Shown one piece after another: positions 11,164 to 24,463 of a stretch of 64,000 nt of DNA. The notes under the pieces were generated by a model, which was not told the DNA's origin, did not search any database, and saw only the letters and a program-made list of their open reading frames with translations. The first letter of the stretch is position 1, and each line of letters begins with the position of its first letter. Source of the DNA: Astropecten irregularis. Lineage: Eukaryota; Echinodermata; Asteroidea; Paxillosida; Astropectinidae. The position numbers and the translations under genes are program-made. Location of the stretch: positions 4,442,270 through 4,506,269 of the forward strand of contig OZ020265.1 in the NCBI GenBank assembly GCA_963971285.1, written 5' to 3'.

Positions 11164-11920
11164 GGGCCCTTTTCCAATCCTCGGCTCGGGTTTCGGCTCC
11201 GGCTCCGTCTCCATGAAGCCGCGTACCAAATGAAGGCTCCGGATCCGGCTTGATATTTGCGGCTTCATTTTGGCCAAAAAATGGAGCCAAACGAAGTCTG
11301 CTGGGGAGGTGGCTTCGTGGGGCTTCGTGAAGGCACACTTTGAATCGCTGAGGACAAAGTTACGTGACAGTAATAATAAGTGAACTTTGACACCTTTTCA
11401 TTGTTTTTCGTCTGTATCTGCCGCGCAATTTAAATACCGAAACTAGTGAAATTATGGAAACTACATACAGTAGGATATTTTAGGGAAAGTTGCATCGAGT
11501 TTAGTGTAAATCGATAGACAAATTTCCATGGCAACGGTTTTCAGATTGTGCTTGGAGGCTAATACAATTAGGCTAATTAAATTGCATCATTATATAATTA
11601 TTTATAGCACATTAAAATTATGGAGGTAGAAAAAATCTCCATGGAACATACTTTTGTGATTTGTATGCCTTACACTATTAATCTTAACCCATGTTTTCAA
11701 CACAAAATCAGCTAAATTAAAAAAACGTCACGCAACGGCGCAGCGCTCCTGAACGCGTCACGCTCGGACCCAGCGTTTTAGACCGAAGCATCCCGAAGCC
11801 GCTCGAAGTCTGACTGTTCCAAACTTGGAGCCGCGACTTCGAACTGGAGCCGCGTGAAGCCGAAGCCTCGTGGAGCCGGAACCGGAGCCTGAAGCCGGAG
11901 CCGAAATTTGGAAAAGGGCC
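11164..11920. mobile_element. Foldback element with GGCTCC-rich arms
   Basis: GGGCCCTTTTCCAA at the left is inverted as TTGGAAAAGGGCC at the right. Both arms carry GGCTCC/GGAGCC repeats (11185-11290, 11795-11905). The centre holds a copy of the repeat also found at 9895. Confidence 0.6.
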
Positions 11921-13590
11921 TTGATGTCGCTTGCACTCATTGCGTGACTGAAGTTGAGAGCGTGTGTGCGCACGGTTCTTAATGAAACGCCCCATTTACC
12001 GAGGGTGCGTCGGATTTCGGGCGTATTTGGCTTCGACAACGCACCTGTATAGAACACAACGCAGGTGAACGTACAAAAAACGTACACAATTTTGATTTCC
12101 ATAGGTTTGTGCACAAACATGACTTTGTTCACGGAGCTAACGCTCTAGTAATGTAGGGTGCATTCGTCCGGGTCGACACCAGTCAACCTCATCCCCATTC
12201 TCTCGCTTGAGTTGTGCAATATAGCTCTATGAGTATATCACGACCATTCCCAGCAAGGGCTGACCCGTGTTAGCTAAACAAGTGCACCCTTAAGTATAGC
12301 TGTATGGTTCATGCACGCAGCATTGTGCATAAACTACGGGGATGTTCCACACATTGCGTCATTCGTATACGTCGCGTAACACACAGTGCGCACAGTTCAC
12401 CGGAGTAACATCCATAGATAAATAAAAAAAAATAGATGACGCATTGCCTGCTCGTGGACGCTTCTTTAACGGCGGCGCCATTTGTGAAGGGAATTTTACA
12501 TCCGTTTTTATGGAACGCCGTAGCTATCTCCTTTCGATTGTTTGCTTTGGTAATTCCAATTTGCCAAATTTAATGATGAAATTTGTGAACATAATGACAG
12601 AATGACAAACTGAATGATGGAATTACGGTCGTCACCGCGTACAGTGCGCAGCTTGCGCGATCGTTATATTAAGCGCTTGAATGTTTAGGTTCATTTTTCG
12701 ACCCTAAAATCGCCGCGTCCTGCATGTCGGTATAAGCTCCCATTGGTCTGTGCACGGGTGCGTCATCTATTTTTTTATATTTTTTTTTATATATCTATGG
12801 TAATCTCCGGGTACGGTATTTTGACTCTACTGCGCCTGCAAAAGATGGCGGCTGCGCGTCCATGCCGGAGTGCAGACAACACGCACGTTGAATACGAAGC
12901 GCGCACTCTTTGTTTAGTTAACTCTATGTATCTATGTATAGATGTAGAGCATGCCACAGCATGCACTTGTTATGCTGTATAGACCTTTGTTTTGTATACA
13001 AACACTGGTTGGCAAGGCATGGGCGGCCAAATGTTACAAATGTTACATTTCGTCTCCTTGACAGACTGCGTGGCCAACTTCAACGTTTTTGTAAACGTTC
13101 CATACTGTGTGCAAAATACATACCAGCATTGGTTGTGGTGTTTCCATTACATTCAGCTTTATCTTTCAATGTTTATGAAATGTTGTGTACAAATTGTGGT
13201 TATTTGTTATGCCTGGCTTTGATGGCTCGCCATAGTTTCCGCCATGCTGGTTGGCGAAAACTCGGTTTGTGACGTTGCAAAAGAAAGGTCTATAGGATTA
13301 ATGATAGTGCAGCTTCTGTAACCACGGATGTTATAATAAACACAGGACCTTTAATACGAGAAGACGTGAGCACAGGTATTGCATCTCGGGTGATTACATT
13401 GGACTGTACTAGTGTTACTTGGTAACATACTACCAGTGGTAGTATGCAACCTTTCCTTGTTTGCCACTTAAGTCCCTTCTATGCAGAAAACCTGCACGTT
13501 GATTACCGAGCACCCACTGTGAAGTTTGTGAAATTTACTCTTCCCCACGCGGTAGTAAATAAATAGCAGAAACTAAAGGCTCTGTGGTCA
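11921..13590. other. Intergenic; no gene supported
   Basis: Short ends at 12157 (AGGGTGCA) and 12286 (TGCACCCTT) may mark a roughly 138-bp insert. The open frames between 12743 and 13272 overlap in several frames and show no recognisable motif. Confidence 0.35.
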
Positions 13591-13909
13591 ACTACGGATC
13601 TCTAGTGGTGTCATCCGACTTGCTGAGATCACAAGATGAATCTCGGGATGTCGACATATTACGTGCAAGATGACGACATCCTGAGATAATTTATTACAGG
13701 ATCACGACATCCTAAACTCAAGATGATGACATCCTGAGATAATAAGGTTACCTCTTGCAATGGGTACAAATAGCCCTCTGATAGCATACGTTCAAACATT
13801 AACAGGAATATCTCAGGATGTCGACATCTTGATTTTAGGATGTCGTCACTCCGAGATAATTTATCTCAGGATCTCTACAAGTCGGATGGCACCTCTGGAG
13901 CTCCGTAGT
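13591..13909. mobile_element. Foldback MITE, family M3, copy 1
   Basis: The ends ACTACGGATCTCTAG and GAGCTCCGTAGT are inverses, followed by CATCCGACTTG and its inverse CAAGTCGGATG. The interior is built of repeated ATCTCAGGATGTCG / CGACATCCTGAGAT palindromic units. Copy 2 is at 42451. Confidence 0.8.
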
Positions 13910-14319
13910 CAACATATATGCAAACATAGAAGATAAAGTAAAAACAGTACACAATAAAGTAATATTAGAACTGTTAGTACTGTTTTTACTTGATCTTCTA
14001 TGTTCTCATATGATTCAAGTGCAACGCAGCAACTTTTTCTTATATATGCAAACATATTGTTTATGACAGTTTGGGGTTGATTTATTCTAATTAAGGACAG
14101 GAAGTTGGTTATAAAGGTTACAATATGAACCAAAGCTCTGTTCTATTCTGCTTTGCTCTGTTCTGCTTGTTGTTTCTGTAAGTTGGGGAGGAATTAGCAC
14201 AACTGACATAAGGACAAGCCAGTGCATTCGTGTGGTAAATGACAGGTGGGTTGCAGGACCGTAAAAATTAGCAAAGACTTAAAAAATAGCCTTCTGGTTT
14301 GATCACCATTCCGAATCTT

Positions 14320-14590
14320 CGTTTTCTCTTTACTACATAGGCCTTGAAACATCCGATGGAATTAAAAAGGGAAATTAAAATCCCACGAATTATGGATGCA
14401 AATATTTGTCAAAGTAACGGCAGAAAATCGTCAGTCCAAAATTCTCGTCCTCTGACAATCTCAACAAATAAATGTCAATTTCTCCATACAGAACCCTCTT
14501 TTAATTTTTTCACTGCCTTGAATGCAGGCAGCAATATTCACTTTGCTAGATTCTGTGCTGGCATGACAAGACATCGGAATGATTTAATTT
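14320..14590. repeat. Dispersed repeat, copy 2
   Basis: Matches 8265-8600 over its length; see that entry. Confidence 0.55.
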
Positions 14591-16380
14591 GGAATCTCAG
14601 CACACTGTGCGAACAGTGTGCATTTCCGAAAATTTCCTACCCATGTATTCGGGCGACGTGTTTGCACCCGGTCGTTTCCGGCGGCAGTTTACGCACAACT
14701 TAAACGGGCGAGGAAGCGTAGCACCCAGTTTCCCAAATATACGTAGAGCATTTACCAACATTGGAAACTGGGTATGGTGATCCTATTCACTGTTTACTGC
14801 GTTTCCTACATTGATAAACCCCACGGAAAGTGTCTGCATTTCTCAATGGGTTGACTTGTCTATACTGAGGAATAGGATGTTTCACCTCATTTCGGGTCAG
14901 GGGCAAAGATATCCATTGGTCCTTGGTCAGGGCATGGAGCTATAGCTCCATGGTCAGCCTGGGACAGTACTGACAATTGTCTAGCTGTGATTCTACGAAT
15001 CAGGCTCCAGCTTCTATATTGGTGAGTTCCGTTTATCCATGCTAGAAACCATGTTTTATTTATCTTAGAAGGATCATTTAGCCTACGTGTCAAAAAATCT
15101 TAAATCATTTAAACTGCAGTCTGATTGCAAAAAAAAAAGACGGTGGGAAAACACAAGAAAATTTACAACAATTCTCAGTCAAAAATTAAAATTAAAAAAG
15201 TTAAAGCCCATACAATCACTGAACTGAGCCATATCGAAATTATATTAGGCCTCTATCGTAATATTATTTTAATACTTAAAAGTAAAACCCATAATTCCAC
15301 AGGCTACTTTCAGGCATGAATCATCATGGTGTTTGGTTTAGGAAGATTGAATCGCCAATCTTCTAACATTATTTGAAAATCTAGGCCTATACATCATTAT
15401 TCTCTGAACATTTCATCAATCGGTGCCTTTTCACCCGTGTTCAAGATAATAGCGAGTGTCGATTTTGATCTGTTTTAAATCAGTGATTGTATACCGGTAC
15501 ACTGATATTGTACTTAATCTCGATGTTGCAATAACAATTTTTGAAGAGGTTTGTAAATAGAATATGCGGCAACGTTTAGATTGTATATTTCTATACTATA
15601 GTCTCTTCATTCTTTTTAACAGACTGGACAGACATAACTTGACGCACATAGTCGAAACCATGGAGGAAGGAAAGTCGACACTATAAGCATGGAGGAAGAA
15701 ATAGATTCCTCCATGCATAAGCAACTTGAACATTGTGTGCGAGTGAGTAGTGACTCTCCGAACAAGTATGCTGTATTTTCGTGGCCCGCGACCGTGCAGA
15801 GGCAGTGCCGTACTATATCAGTGGCTAAAATGGAGACACTGTTATTTCGTCATATAATGAGGAAGACGAGCAGTAAATAAAGGTCTACTCAACCACGATC
15901 GACGACCGCCGCATTGAAAACGGGCAACAACATTTTGTCTAACTTGTGTATTCAGTGCAAAATGTACAAGTTAATAATTACTGGTCACTCTTACATTGTA
16001 TTCTAGAGCCGTGACAGTTAAACCTTTACTCTAGTATATTCCTTTTTTCTATCATGGTAACCGTAAAACCATGGAGGGATCCTCAATGGTAGAACCAATC
16101 CCATTTTTATTGTACATTATACATTGCCAGACCTCGTTGTTCAAGGCCCCCGGCCAGTAACTTGAGCCAAGTCAGTTCTAGCGTTATATAACATTATGCA
16201 ATTCACAGAGCTAGAACAAACCACACTGTACACCACACTGTACATCATTATAACGCTATGTCTTAACCCGTGGTAGATCTTTATATACGTCCATGATGGA
16301 AAAAAACTTGATAACTTCATTGCCTGCTAATGCTATATACATGTACCTTAAAACTATGGAGAAATTAACTTTTAGAGTTA
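14591..16380. other. Intergenic; no gene supported
   Basis: Only short hairpins are visible, for example GGAGGAA.TAGATTCCTCC near 15690-15715. Open frames are 60-75 codons with no family resemblance. Confidence 0.35.
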
Positions 16381-16560
16381 GGAGGGCCTGACATTTCAAT
16401 TTTAGCAAAAAAAGGTTCCTTTGAGAAAGACAGATATCTTCCAAGGATCGAACCGTCAGGCCATCTCCTGTCATTTTATTTATCCCAAATCATTACTTTG
16501 GTTAACATCGAGTACTTGCTGCAGTTTATTACTTGTATTGATAATTAATTTTGTTGTTCA
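16381..16560. repeat. Penelope-type terminal fragment
   Basis: GGGCCTGACATTTCAAT at 16384 and the inverse CCGTCAGGCC at 16453 bracket a short palindrome. The same terminal phrase is seen at 38817 and 57331, where a Penelope origin is better supported. Confidence 0.4.
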
Positions 16561-19500
16561 CGGCACGAAGTTATATACCGGTAAACAATTAAAATATATA
16601 GGCCTAGATGCACAATAGGTCGTGCTTTGACAATTCAACATTACTGTCGTATAAAATAACAAAAATGGAAAATTTAGCGTTGATATCAGAAATTCCAACA
16701 GCATTTTAAAGATAGGATTGGGTTGGTAATGACCAAAAATAAAAGAGTTCTATTTCAGTATAAGAGTATAGACAGAAATATGAGAAAGTTCAAAGGATTT
16801 CAAAACCTTATCTGATTTCGGTTCCAGCAACTGGAAGAAGCCTCATAGTACGTATACTTATTTCTCCATGCCATTTCCTCATGACTCTGTGTTGAAGGGT
16901 TATCACGTTTTGTGATTCCATCCGTACCATTTATGGAGGAATCGAGCCTGGTTAACTGCTCACCAAAAGGCTGTTCAACATCTGTACTGTCCATACCCTG
17001 ACATTATGTCCTTGGCAGTTTTGCACATTAATTGGTGTAGGGGAATTATTTCAAAATGTTGGTGATTGCTTGGTCATTTCCTTGGATGGAATAGGCCTCA
17101 GTTAATTACAGAAATAATCTAGAAACAGAGCAAATAAAATTAAGTCCTTAAAAGTAGTCCTCATTGCCAAAGCAAGATAACTTTACAGCAACAACAAAAT
17201 ATAACTTTATGACCTCTGGTAAAACTGCCCAGTCAAAAAAGTCAACTGAGTGCATGTCACAAAATCTTCAATAACTTTAACACAAGTGAATCAAAAGGCT
17301 TGATTCTTTGAAACTAAGTTTTATCTTTTCTTTGTACATACACAATTGTAATGGTTAAAAACAAATCAAAAATATATGTTTAAATTCCCTCTCCTATACA
17401 CATGCCTTAAGATATACATGTAATGATGGTGGCTTGCTAACTTATGTTTTTGGGGCTTGATGTTTAGTTGTTTTTCTTACCTGTGTTAAGTTGAGGTCTG
17501 AGAGCTATGGATGTTTTAATATAGCATGTTGGTGTGTTGCAATAGTTTTCATTAACTGTTAGTGCGTGTAAATGTAAGTCTATAGTCATATTTTTTTTCA
17601 CATGATATTTCTATAATTTGTTTATTTGAACGCCTTTACATTTGAACTTATGCGCAATAGCCTACAAATGAGTAAAATTATTAGGGCCTATTAACTTGAG
17701 TTGTCATTTACTATTGTCGTGGAATATTAACCTTTCTGCTCAGTTCAATATCACCGTAAATGTGAAATTCTATTTCGAGTTCCATATTTCCTCACAAGTT
17801 ATAACAGTTGTTTGAAATGTTTTGTATACACAGAGTATCACCTTTTAATGTGCACTTCGTTGACTAATTAGTTAACGGGTGCCATTACCTTGATGTGACT
17901 TTAATACGCATCATTATCAATTCTATAATCCTCATTATGGTGTACTTTATATTTCGTCGGTCGAGTGTTGGGTAGTACGGATCCAAAATAAATATTTCTA
18001 AATTTGTAAACAAATTGCATCATGTGTGCATTTTATTTGCCTCTCATGCATCTAAAAGAACTTGTATATTTGGAGAGAAAATTAACTTTAACCTGAAGTA
18101 AAATAATATTTTAAAAGAAAGAAATGGAATTGATGAAAGTGCGAGCGAGAGGGAAGGGTGATACTGCTGCATTGGCGGCGCATACAAACACGCATTTTGA
18201 ATAGGCCTATGCCTATATTATTTTTTTTATTTTTTTATATATTAAAAAGCAACCATTGAATATAACAAAGTCTGGATTTTTGGAAAGTAAATATCAAATA
18301 GGCCCACTGTCGGATATTAGTCATGATATCAAATTTTCTTTATGGTTATATAGAAAATTATCAAGAATACATGTCATGCGCAAACATTTTCTTTTTGGCT
18401 GGTTTAGATTTGTGTTTCTTTTTTTATCAGTCGTTCCAAACGGCTATTTTTAATAAACAGTTCGCGTCCCGTCCTTTAGATCCTCGAGTTTGTTAAGGTG
18501 TGTCATTTTCCAGGTTACACTATCATGACAATAATTAGCCAACAATTTCAGTATTCTGTCATGTCTGCGTGAACTTTAATAAAACATTAAAATTAAATTA
18601 AAGCTGATTTTAAATGTACTTTAATTCAATCGATGATTTTGCAAACTATAGCCTGGCCACTCATGGCGGCCCCTTTTTCTGAGACTGAAAACCCAAGGGT
18701 CCATCCGAAGAAAAATAAGCGGAAATAATTGTTGTATTTCTTACAATTATTATTATAAGTACAGTGGGCGAATTCTTTTGGAAAGTCAAGACGATAATCG
18801 AAAGGGTCGTGACAAGAATGGAGAGAAACATCAATACTTCAAAAATACTTCTTCGGATGGCTTCCTGCAACACTTATATAACAAAATTACTGAGCAAGGA
18901 TATCGAAATATTGGATTTAAACATGTTTACATTTTAAATGAGTTCATTTTTGATATAGATCACACAATTTTGCATTTCTAAATTTTGCCCCAACGATGGA
19001 AAAATTTTAGAGTTGAGTACTATGTACCCGAACGCATTTTCGTTGGGAAAAAATGAGAAATTCATGAAAAATTTAACTTTGATAAAAATGTTCGAATTGC
19101 TAAAAATATTGTTGTCCAGTATTTATTATTATTAAAAAATGTAAATTTATTTTATTTTCGGAGATGTGAAGTATTTAAATCATATTTTATTCGATTTAAA
19201 ATAATGACTAAACGTTTATTATGCAAATATAAACGAATAGAGGGCGCTTTTAATTAAACTTGTGTCAGTCTGCAAGAGATTTGGTAGCTTACAAATCTTA
19301 ACTCCCAGTTATTTCATCCTCGGATATACTTGTAATTGCTCACAAAAAGGGCATTCGCCATCATTTGATTGTTAAAGTAATCTTACTCCATTGCATGGAA
19401 AATAATGAAGGGTGCATCATGCGAATTATAAACCTACAACATTAGTGGAAGGACACGTCAAGTTTAGGAATTATTACAAGTTGCGCTTTCACAACAAAAA
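16561..19500. other. AT-rich intergenic stretch, no gene seen
   Basis: Short open frames only, with long A/T runs. A modest inverted pair (CCATCCGAAGAA at 18701 and TTCTTCGGATGG at 18849) underlies two opposite-strand open frames, which I do not regard as genes. Confidence 0.35.
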
Positions 19501-19820
19501 TCTTCACAGATCTTAGTGTATAAAGGTATGGTGATGGTAGAAAAATACCATTAAAATATTTCTGCATGAAATGCTGTATTCATCCAGAAAAGAGTAAAAC
19601 AAGTGACCAAAATAGTTTTGATCTTTTAAAGGTCAAAAATAAAAGAGAAGACGTAGAAATAATGTGGCCGTTGCACTGTTTTCTCAAAAAGTGGGCACAG
19701 TATAATGGGACTACCATTTTTCACAGATGACTGTTAATTACTGTATCTTCCTCGATATTTTTGCCCATGATGCATCTGTATTTCTCTGACAAAACCCAAA
19801 GTATGATATTATTACCTATT
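19501..19820. mobile_element. Family M2 MITE, damaged copy
   Basis: Shares TATAAAGGTATGGTGATGG, GAAATGCTGTAT.CATCCAG and the right end GTATGATATTATTACC; the left end is lost. Confidence 0.6.
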
Positions 19821-20129
19821 TACTTAATGCACTCAGAACATGTATAGTTAATGGCGCGATAGGTTTTTTTTTTTCGGGGGGGAGGGGTGATGCCAAACTT
19901 TATTTTCCAGTCCCAACTTGTCAGTTTAATACAAATCAAGTCAAGTCAAACCTTGTTTTTTAATATACATTATAAATAGGCGATCATGTGAAGTACATGC
20001 AGGAGCCGGAGTTCAATGTTTGCCCTTCAATTTTCACGGAGCACTCTTTTTTATTTCTTAATCTTCGGCTCAGTGTCCTCAAAATGACTACGCATACCAA
20101 GCCAAACTTTCTTCCAAACTTTCTTTGAT

Positions 20130-20260
20130 CTTTGAGAAAAGACTTAAGAAATACTGTGGCCGTTTTTCACTGTTTTCTCATAAAATGGGCACCGTATGGG
20201 ACTCAAATGTTCACAGATGACTGTTACTGTATCGTCCATGTTACTGTATTTACAGTAACT
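20130..20260. mobile_element. Family M2 MITE fragment
   Basis: Contains the family core (AAATACTGTGGCCGTTTTTC, GGGCACCGTATGGGACT) without ends. Confidence 0.5.
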
Positions 20261-20314
20261 TATAGCCAGGAAGCCTTGACCCTATTACCTGAGTATACAC
20301 TGTAGCCCACTAGC

Positions 20315-21970
20315 CAATGAAAACACAGCATTATAAACGAACGACCGTTAGATTTTATTTGTGCGGGTAGCAAGTGGAACGTTGGTCGTGTCGGTGCAGT
20401 TGGCTCAGGAATTCTTCATGATTCGGTGAAAACACGGTGAGTATTTTCGTGTTTTTGTGTATATCCACGCTTTCTTTTAAGTTTCTTGTATTTATTTTCA
20501 TCATAGATTCATCTGGTCGTCTTTCCTTCATCCATGGGTCTAGTAATGACAGTTATCACACGCAGACCAAATTAGTTTTGATTAGAAAGCCAATCTTTTT
20601 ATGACAGGTTTTCTTTTAACGTTTGTCTTCCCTGGGCAGCACCTGCCAATGTATCTTTTACTCTTATACTTTTTTTAAATGTCCAAAGATTTAAAATAAA
20701 TAATGATGTTGACTGAAATACGATTCTACAATTGTTTAGGTCCGGCGAATTTGTTTTTCCCCGACTCATGGTTTCGGGTTGTTAAAGTTTGGGATCATGG
20801 GCTATATTGATTAAGAAGAAAGATTTCATGTCATGTTGTGCAGTGTGTACTTTCAGTTTTGGGAAAAATACATCTAAATTCCAACGCATGTATTCAGTTT
20901 GCAATGTTTAATACATTATGAGAAAATATAGCTGATGCATGGTTTTCTTGTACTTTACTCCTATGGTAAAGGTTTGTACTAGAGGCGTGAGAGAGAGCTT
21001 AGATGACCTTCGTCAAGTGGACTGCAGTAAAGGATGGATACAGACTGTCTTTCATAAATGAGCCTCTGCCATGGGACATCTGATTGCAAAATGTGCTTCA
21101 TCTTGCCTTTGTAAGTTTAATTTTGAGCACATTTTTGTTTACAAATAATTATTTATACTAAAATGTAGGTCGAACGAAGGTTCATTAGCCCCAAGGTTGG
21201 CAATGACTGAAGGCCCTATACATTGTTTAAAAACTAATGTAAAAATGAGTTAGGCCCTATGTACAAATCTAAATGTTGGTGACTACATTTTATATTCGTC
21301 TTGCCTATCCCTTACTAATGGTCTAGCAGTAAACAGCAACACACAGGCAACTATGCCTACATGTATTGTACGCTGAAACAATCCCATGCAACCTTTTCCC
21401 CAGAGGGCACATAAGACATGCATGGCATGGCAGGGGCAATGTAATCACTGTCCTTGACATGTGGTAACTAATAGGACCCAGCTTGACCATTGCAGGGATT
21501 TTGGACCTAATGCCTGTATACCATACAAGTTTTCTTCTGGCTCCCTTGTAAAGAAATCGACACCTATGGTCGATTGACATGCCGTACTTTACAGTGTTCA
21601 TTCATTCCATGGCATCATGGCATATGGCGCATATGATGACATAGCCCTACATGTATTTCAATGTGTATGGATTTGATGACCATGGGTGGTCTGAGTTCTG
21701 AATCTAGCATCACTTCCTTGACCAAAGGAGTTCAAACAAAATGAGCAAAACCCAGCAATAACTGACCTATTATTAATGCATAGGCCCTATATTCTGTTGT
21801 CATTTTTCAGATGCTGTGAGCTTGAATCATCAAATGGCGGAGAAATTACAAAAGAGAAGACTTGAGTTGCGCGGACTGAGCGGTTTCTCTATGGCTCGTT
21901 GGTGGATGAATTACCGGTGGCACTAAACCAGCTGGAGAGTGGCTCAACGGAAAGTGCCAAACAGAGCAGA
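20315..21970 (+). ncRNA. Possible spliced transcript (candidate only)
   Basis: A CCAAT (20316) and TATAAA-like box (20333) precede GC-richer sequence ending in CACG-GTGAGT (donor at 20437). A segment 20983-21110 is bounded by ACTAG and GTAAGT, and another begins after TTTTTCAG at 21811. The middle segment holds a 26-codon frame (ATG 21003, stop 21081), immediately preceded by an in-frame TAG. No protein family is recognised. This may be a small noncoding transcript, a micropeptide gene or coincidence. Confidence 0.2.
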
Positions 21971-22043
21971 CCTCTTGATTAAATGTCACTGTCCACTTTT
22001 GATATGACAAAATAACAAAATGCAAAAACATTAGGTACAGGAA

Positions 22044-22390
22044 TTAGGCCTAAAAAAAATAAATTGTTGTGTTGCCCTCAGCGACCGACCGTAAAATGCC
22101 AAAACTTTGGGTCGGGATTTTTTTTTCTTTTTTTTTCTCTGAGTCCTACAGTATAAAAACTCAAAATTTTTAATAGAAAATGTAAGATTTAGCAGTAAAA
22201 AAGCGTGTCTCCTCAAACGACACAAGACCGTTGATTTATAAGCCCTGGTGACCATACATATTTATTCTTAAATGTTTGAAAGTCTGCCAAAAAAGAAATC
22301 TAAAAAAAAAAAAAAAATCGACCGACCGACCCAAATTTTTCATTTTTCCACTTGTCTTGAGGGCAACACAGCAAATTTTTTTAGGCCTTA
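22044..22390. mobile_element. Foldback MITE with poly-A/T arms
   Basis: The ends TTAGGCCTAAAAAAA and TTTTTTTAGGCCTTA are inverses. Inside, GTGTTGCCCTCA pairs with TGAGGGCAACAC and CGACCGACC occurs on both sides. Confidence 0.75.
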
Positions 22391-22654
22391 CTGGTTGATG
22401 GGCCAGCCAACCATCTGGAGTGACTAATATTAATTGTAATTTATGATTTTAAAATATAAAAAGGACGGATTATTTGTTGATGGACCTTGCAAAACGGTAG
22501 TTTATGAATAGTATTTGAAACAGGTTAAACTTGAGTTTAAAAGTTTTGAGAGCCTCTCCCGTTTATGCAACAGACGGCCGTTCAAGGAAATTGTGAAATG
22601 TTGCATGACTTACAAAGACATGGCTTCTGACTGTCAAACGAACAACGATGATTA

Positions 22655-22830
22655 GGGCTGGAAAGCTCGGTTGGTATTGGTAAGAGCGCCGGTACGGTAT
22701 TCCAGAGATCGCTGATTTTAATATGAATCCAGCTCCAGTCAAATCTGACTTGCTTCACTTTTCAATGACTTAAATTCAGTGATAATTTTCATTGTGGTTA
22801 TTTGATGATTGTACACATTAATTAAGAAAT
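22655..22830 (+). mobile_element. tRNA-derived SINE (family S2), degraded
   Basis: GTTGGTA.TGGTAAGAGCGCC resembles a tRNA A-box region, and the tail CACTTTTCAATGACTT...GTGGTTATTTGATGA matches the S2 copies near 47 kb. Confidence 0.5.
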
Positions 22831-23284
22831 TGCCTTTAGCTGCACAATACAGCCATTGTTCAACACTTGGAATTTCCATGACATGCCAATGTTTACATTG
22901 AGCAGATTCACAGCGATTTATTAAAATTTTTGTTTTCATGAAATAATGACAGGCTTCAGTTAGTAATGTCTGCAAACAGATGTTCATGTAAATTGCCCTA
23001 GCTAAGTGCGATTTTAAAGATTAATGAATAAGTTTCCATGAAAAATAAAAACAATGAAACAATAAAAGATTGTCTATATAGTATTATTTAAAAATTGTGT
23101 CGTTGTCAAAGAAAATAAAACATTCCATTATTTAGGGCATTAGCAACAGAGCAACGAACCCAACATTGGATTAAAAGGAAAATAACAACTCTCGGTTAGC
23201 CACCCTTATCAACATTTCAAAGATTGATTCCCATTAATACAATTACAATAACAAAGTATTCCTGAGCATTATAAATAATCGGCT

Positions 23285-23505
23285 TTCCAGGGCGTTTCCA
23301 AGCCTTCGGAAACGCAGTAAGCCCGGCGGTAGTTTCTAAGGCAGTTTCCGTAAGATGGTAAATTTACGGAAGCGAGGGGTGCAAACACGTCGACGGAAAC
23401 GGCCACAGAAACGGCAATCGGAAACGAACAGGACACGGTGCGGAAACGGGCCGGTTTCCGGTCAATATCGAAGCCCGTTTCCGCACGCGGAAACCAAAGT
23501 TTTTG
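23285..23505. repeat. CGGAAACG/CGTTTCCG motif cluster
   Basis: At least ten GGAAAC or GTTTCC motifs in both orientations occur within 220 bp of GC-rich sequence, interrupting an AT-rich background. I see no coding function in the several open frames across it. Confidence 0.6.
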
Positions 23506-24035
23506 CACAGTGGCAGTTTGAGGCTTTTATACACAATTACACAATTCTCATGGGCTGGGTTTTCTTTACTATACATCTAGACCAGTTAATATGACATTTG
23601 AAGATGCTAGTCGATTGTCAATTTTGTTTTAATAGTTAAAAGATGTGCCAATCATAGCTAGAACGATTTCAATAATTTCTAAGGCTAAGAGGGCCTTGTG
23701 ATTAATGCCCGTCATTTCTGATGTCTGAAAACTCCCAAAATCACTTTGGAAAAGCTAAAACGGCATCTGAAAACAAACAGAAAGCAGGGTGGCTTAGAAA
23801 TCGGCTGTTGAGATTGGTTCTGTTTTTGTGTCACGTGGTGTCCTGCATCCAACGTGAAATCTGTTTCAAGGTACGATTGCGTTAAAAGAGTGAGCCTGAC
23901 CGCAAAGGTCGTGATCAGAGCGATCGGAGTGTGACGGAGTGCGGACGCTACAGAACTTACCTGACGAGTACTGCATGCGATTCCATTCACTCTACGAGTA
24001 GCCTTGCAGGGAGAATTATAAGCACAAAATCCAAT

Positions 24036-24115
24036 AAGCTTGCTCGGGTGGAATTCGAACCCACTTCGTTCAGTTTACCAGTGCAGACGCCCTACCAGAT
24101 ACGCACTAGCTTTGC
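24036..24115 (-). mobile_element. tRNA-derived SINE (family S1), diverged
   Basis: On the minus strand the B-box GGGTTCGAATTCC follows a tRNA-like body resembling the S1 copies at 25.6-26.0 kb. Confidence 0.45.
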
Positions 24116-24463
24116 TTATAGTATTCAACTGCGACGCAATCTGAAAGATGACTTTATTGATGTAGATGAACGGAGAGCGGTTTATAAGACAAGAAAAGAT
24201 CCGGTAAGTGAACTAAATAATTAATTGTCTTAATTAATTTGGTGATATTGATGTGCCACCCAAACCACTACAAATTACCAGACGATTAATACAGATTCGT
24301 CAGTTAAATACAGTTACGAAAACGGATTCTCATCCGATTCCTCAAATAGTTAGGACGTTTTAATGATGAAGAAGGAAAAGCCAAGCTTACCAGCAGAATA
24401 GATCCACTAAATGTGATTAAAGGCCCTGGGCCCTGTTGCATAAAGATTACTTAAGTTGAATTT

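Noticed and set aside
18661..18981. Opposed open frames on both strands
   Set aside because: They share a short inverted repeat and have no recognisable domain, splice context or similarity elsewhere in the window.
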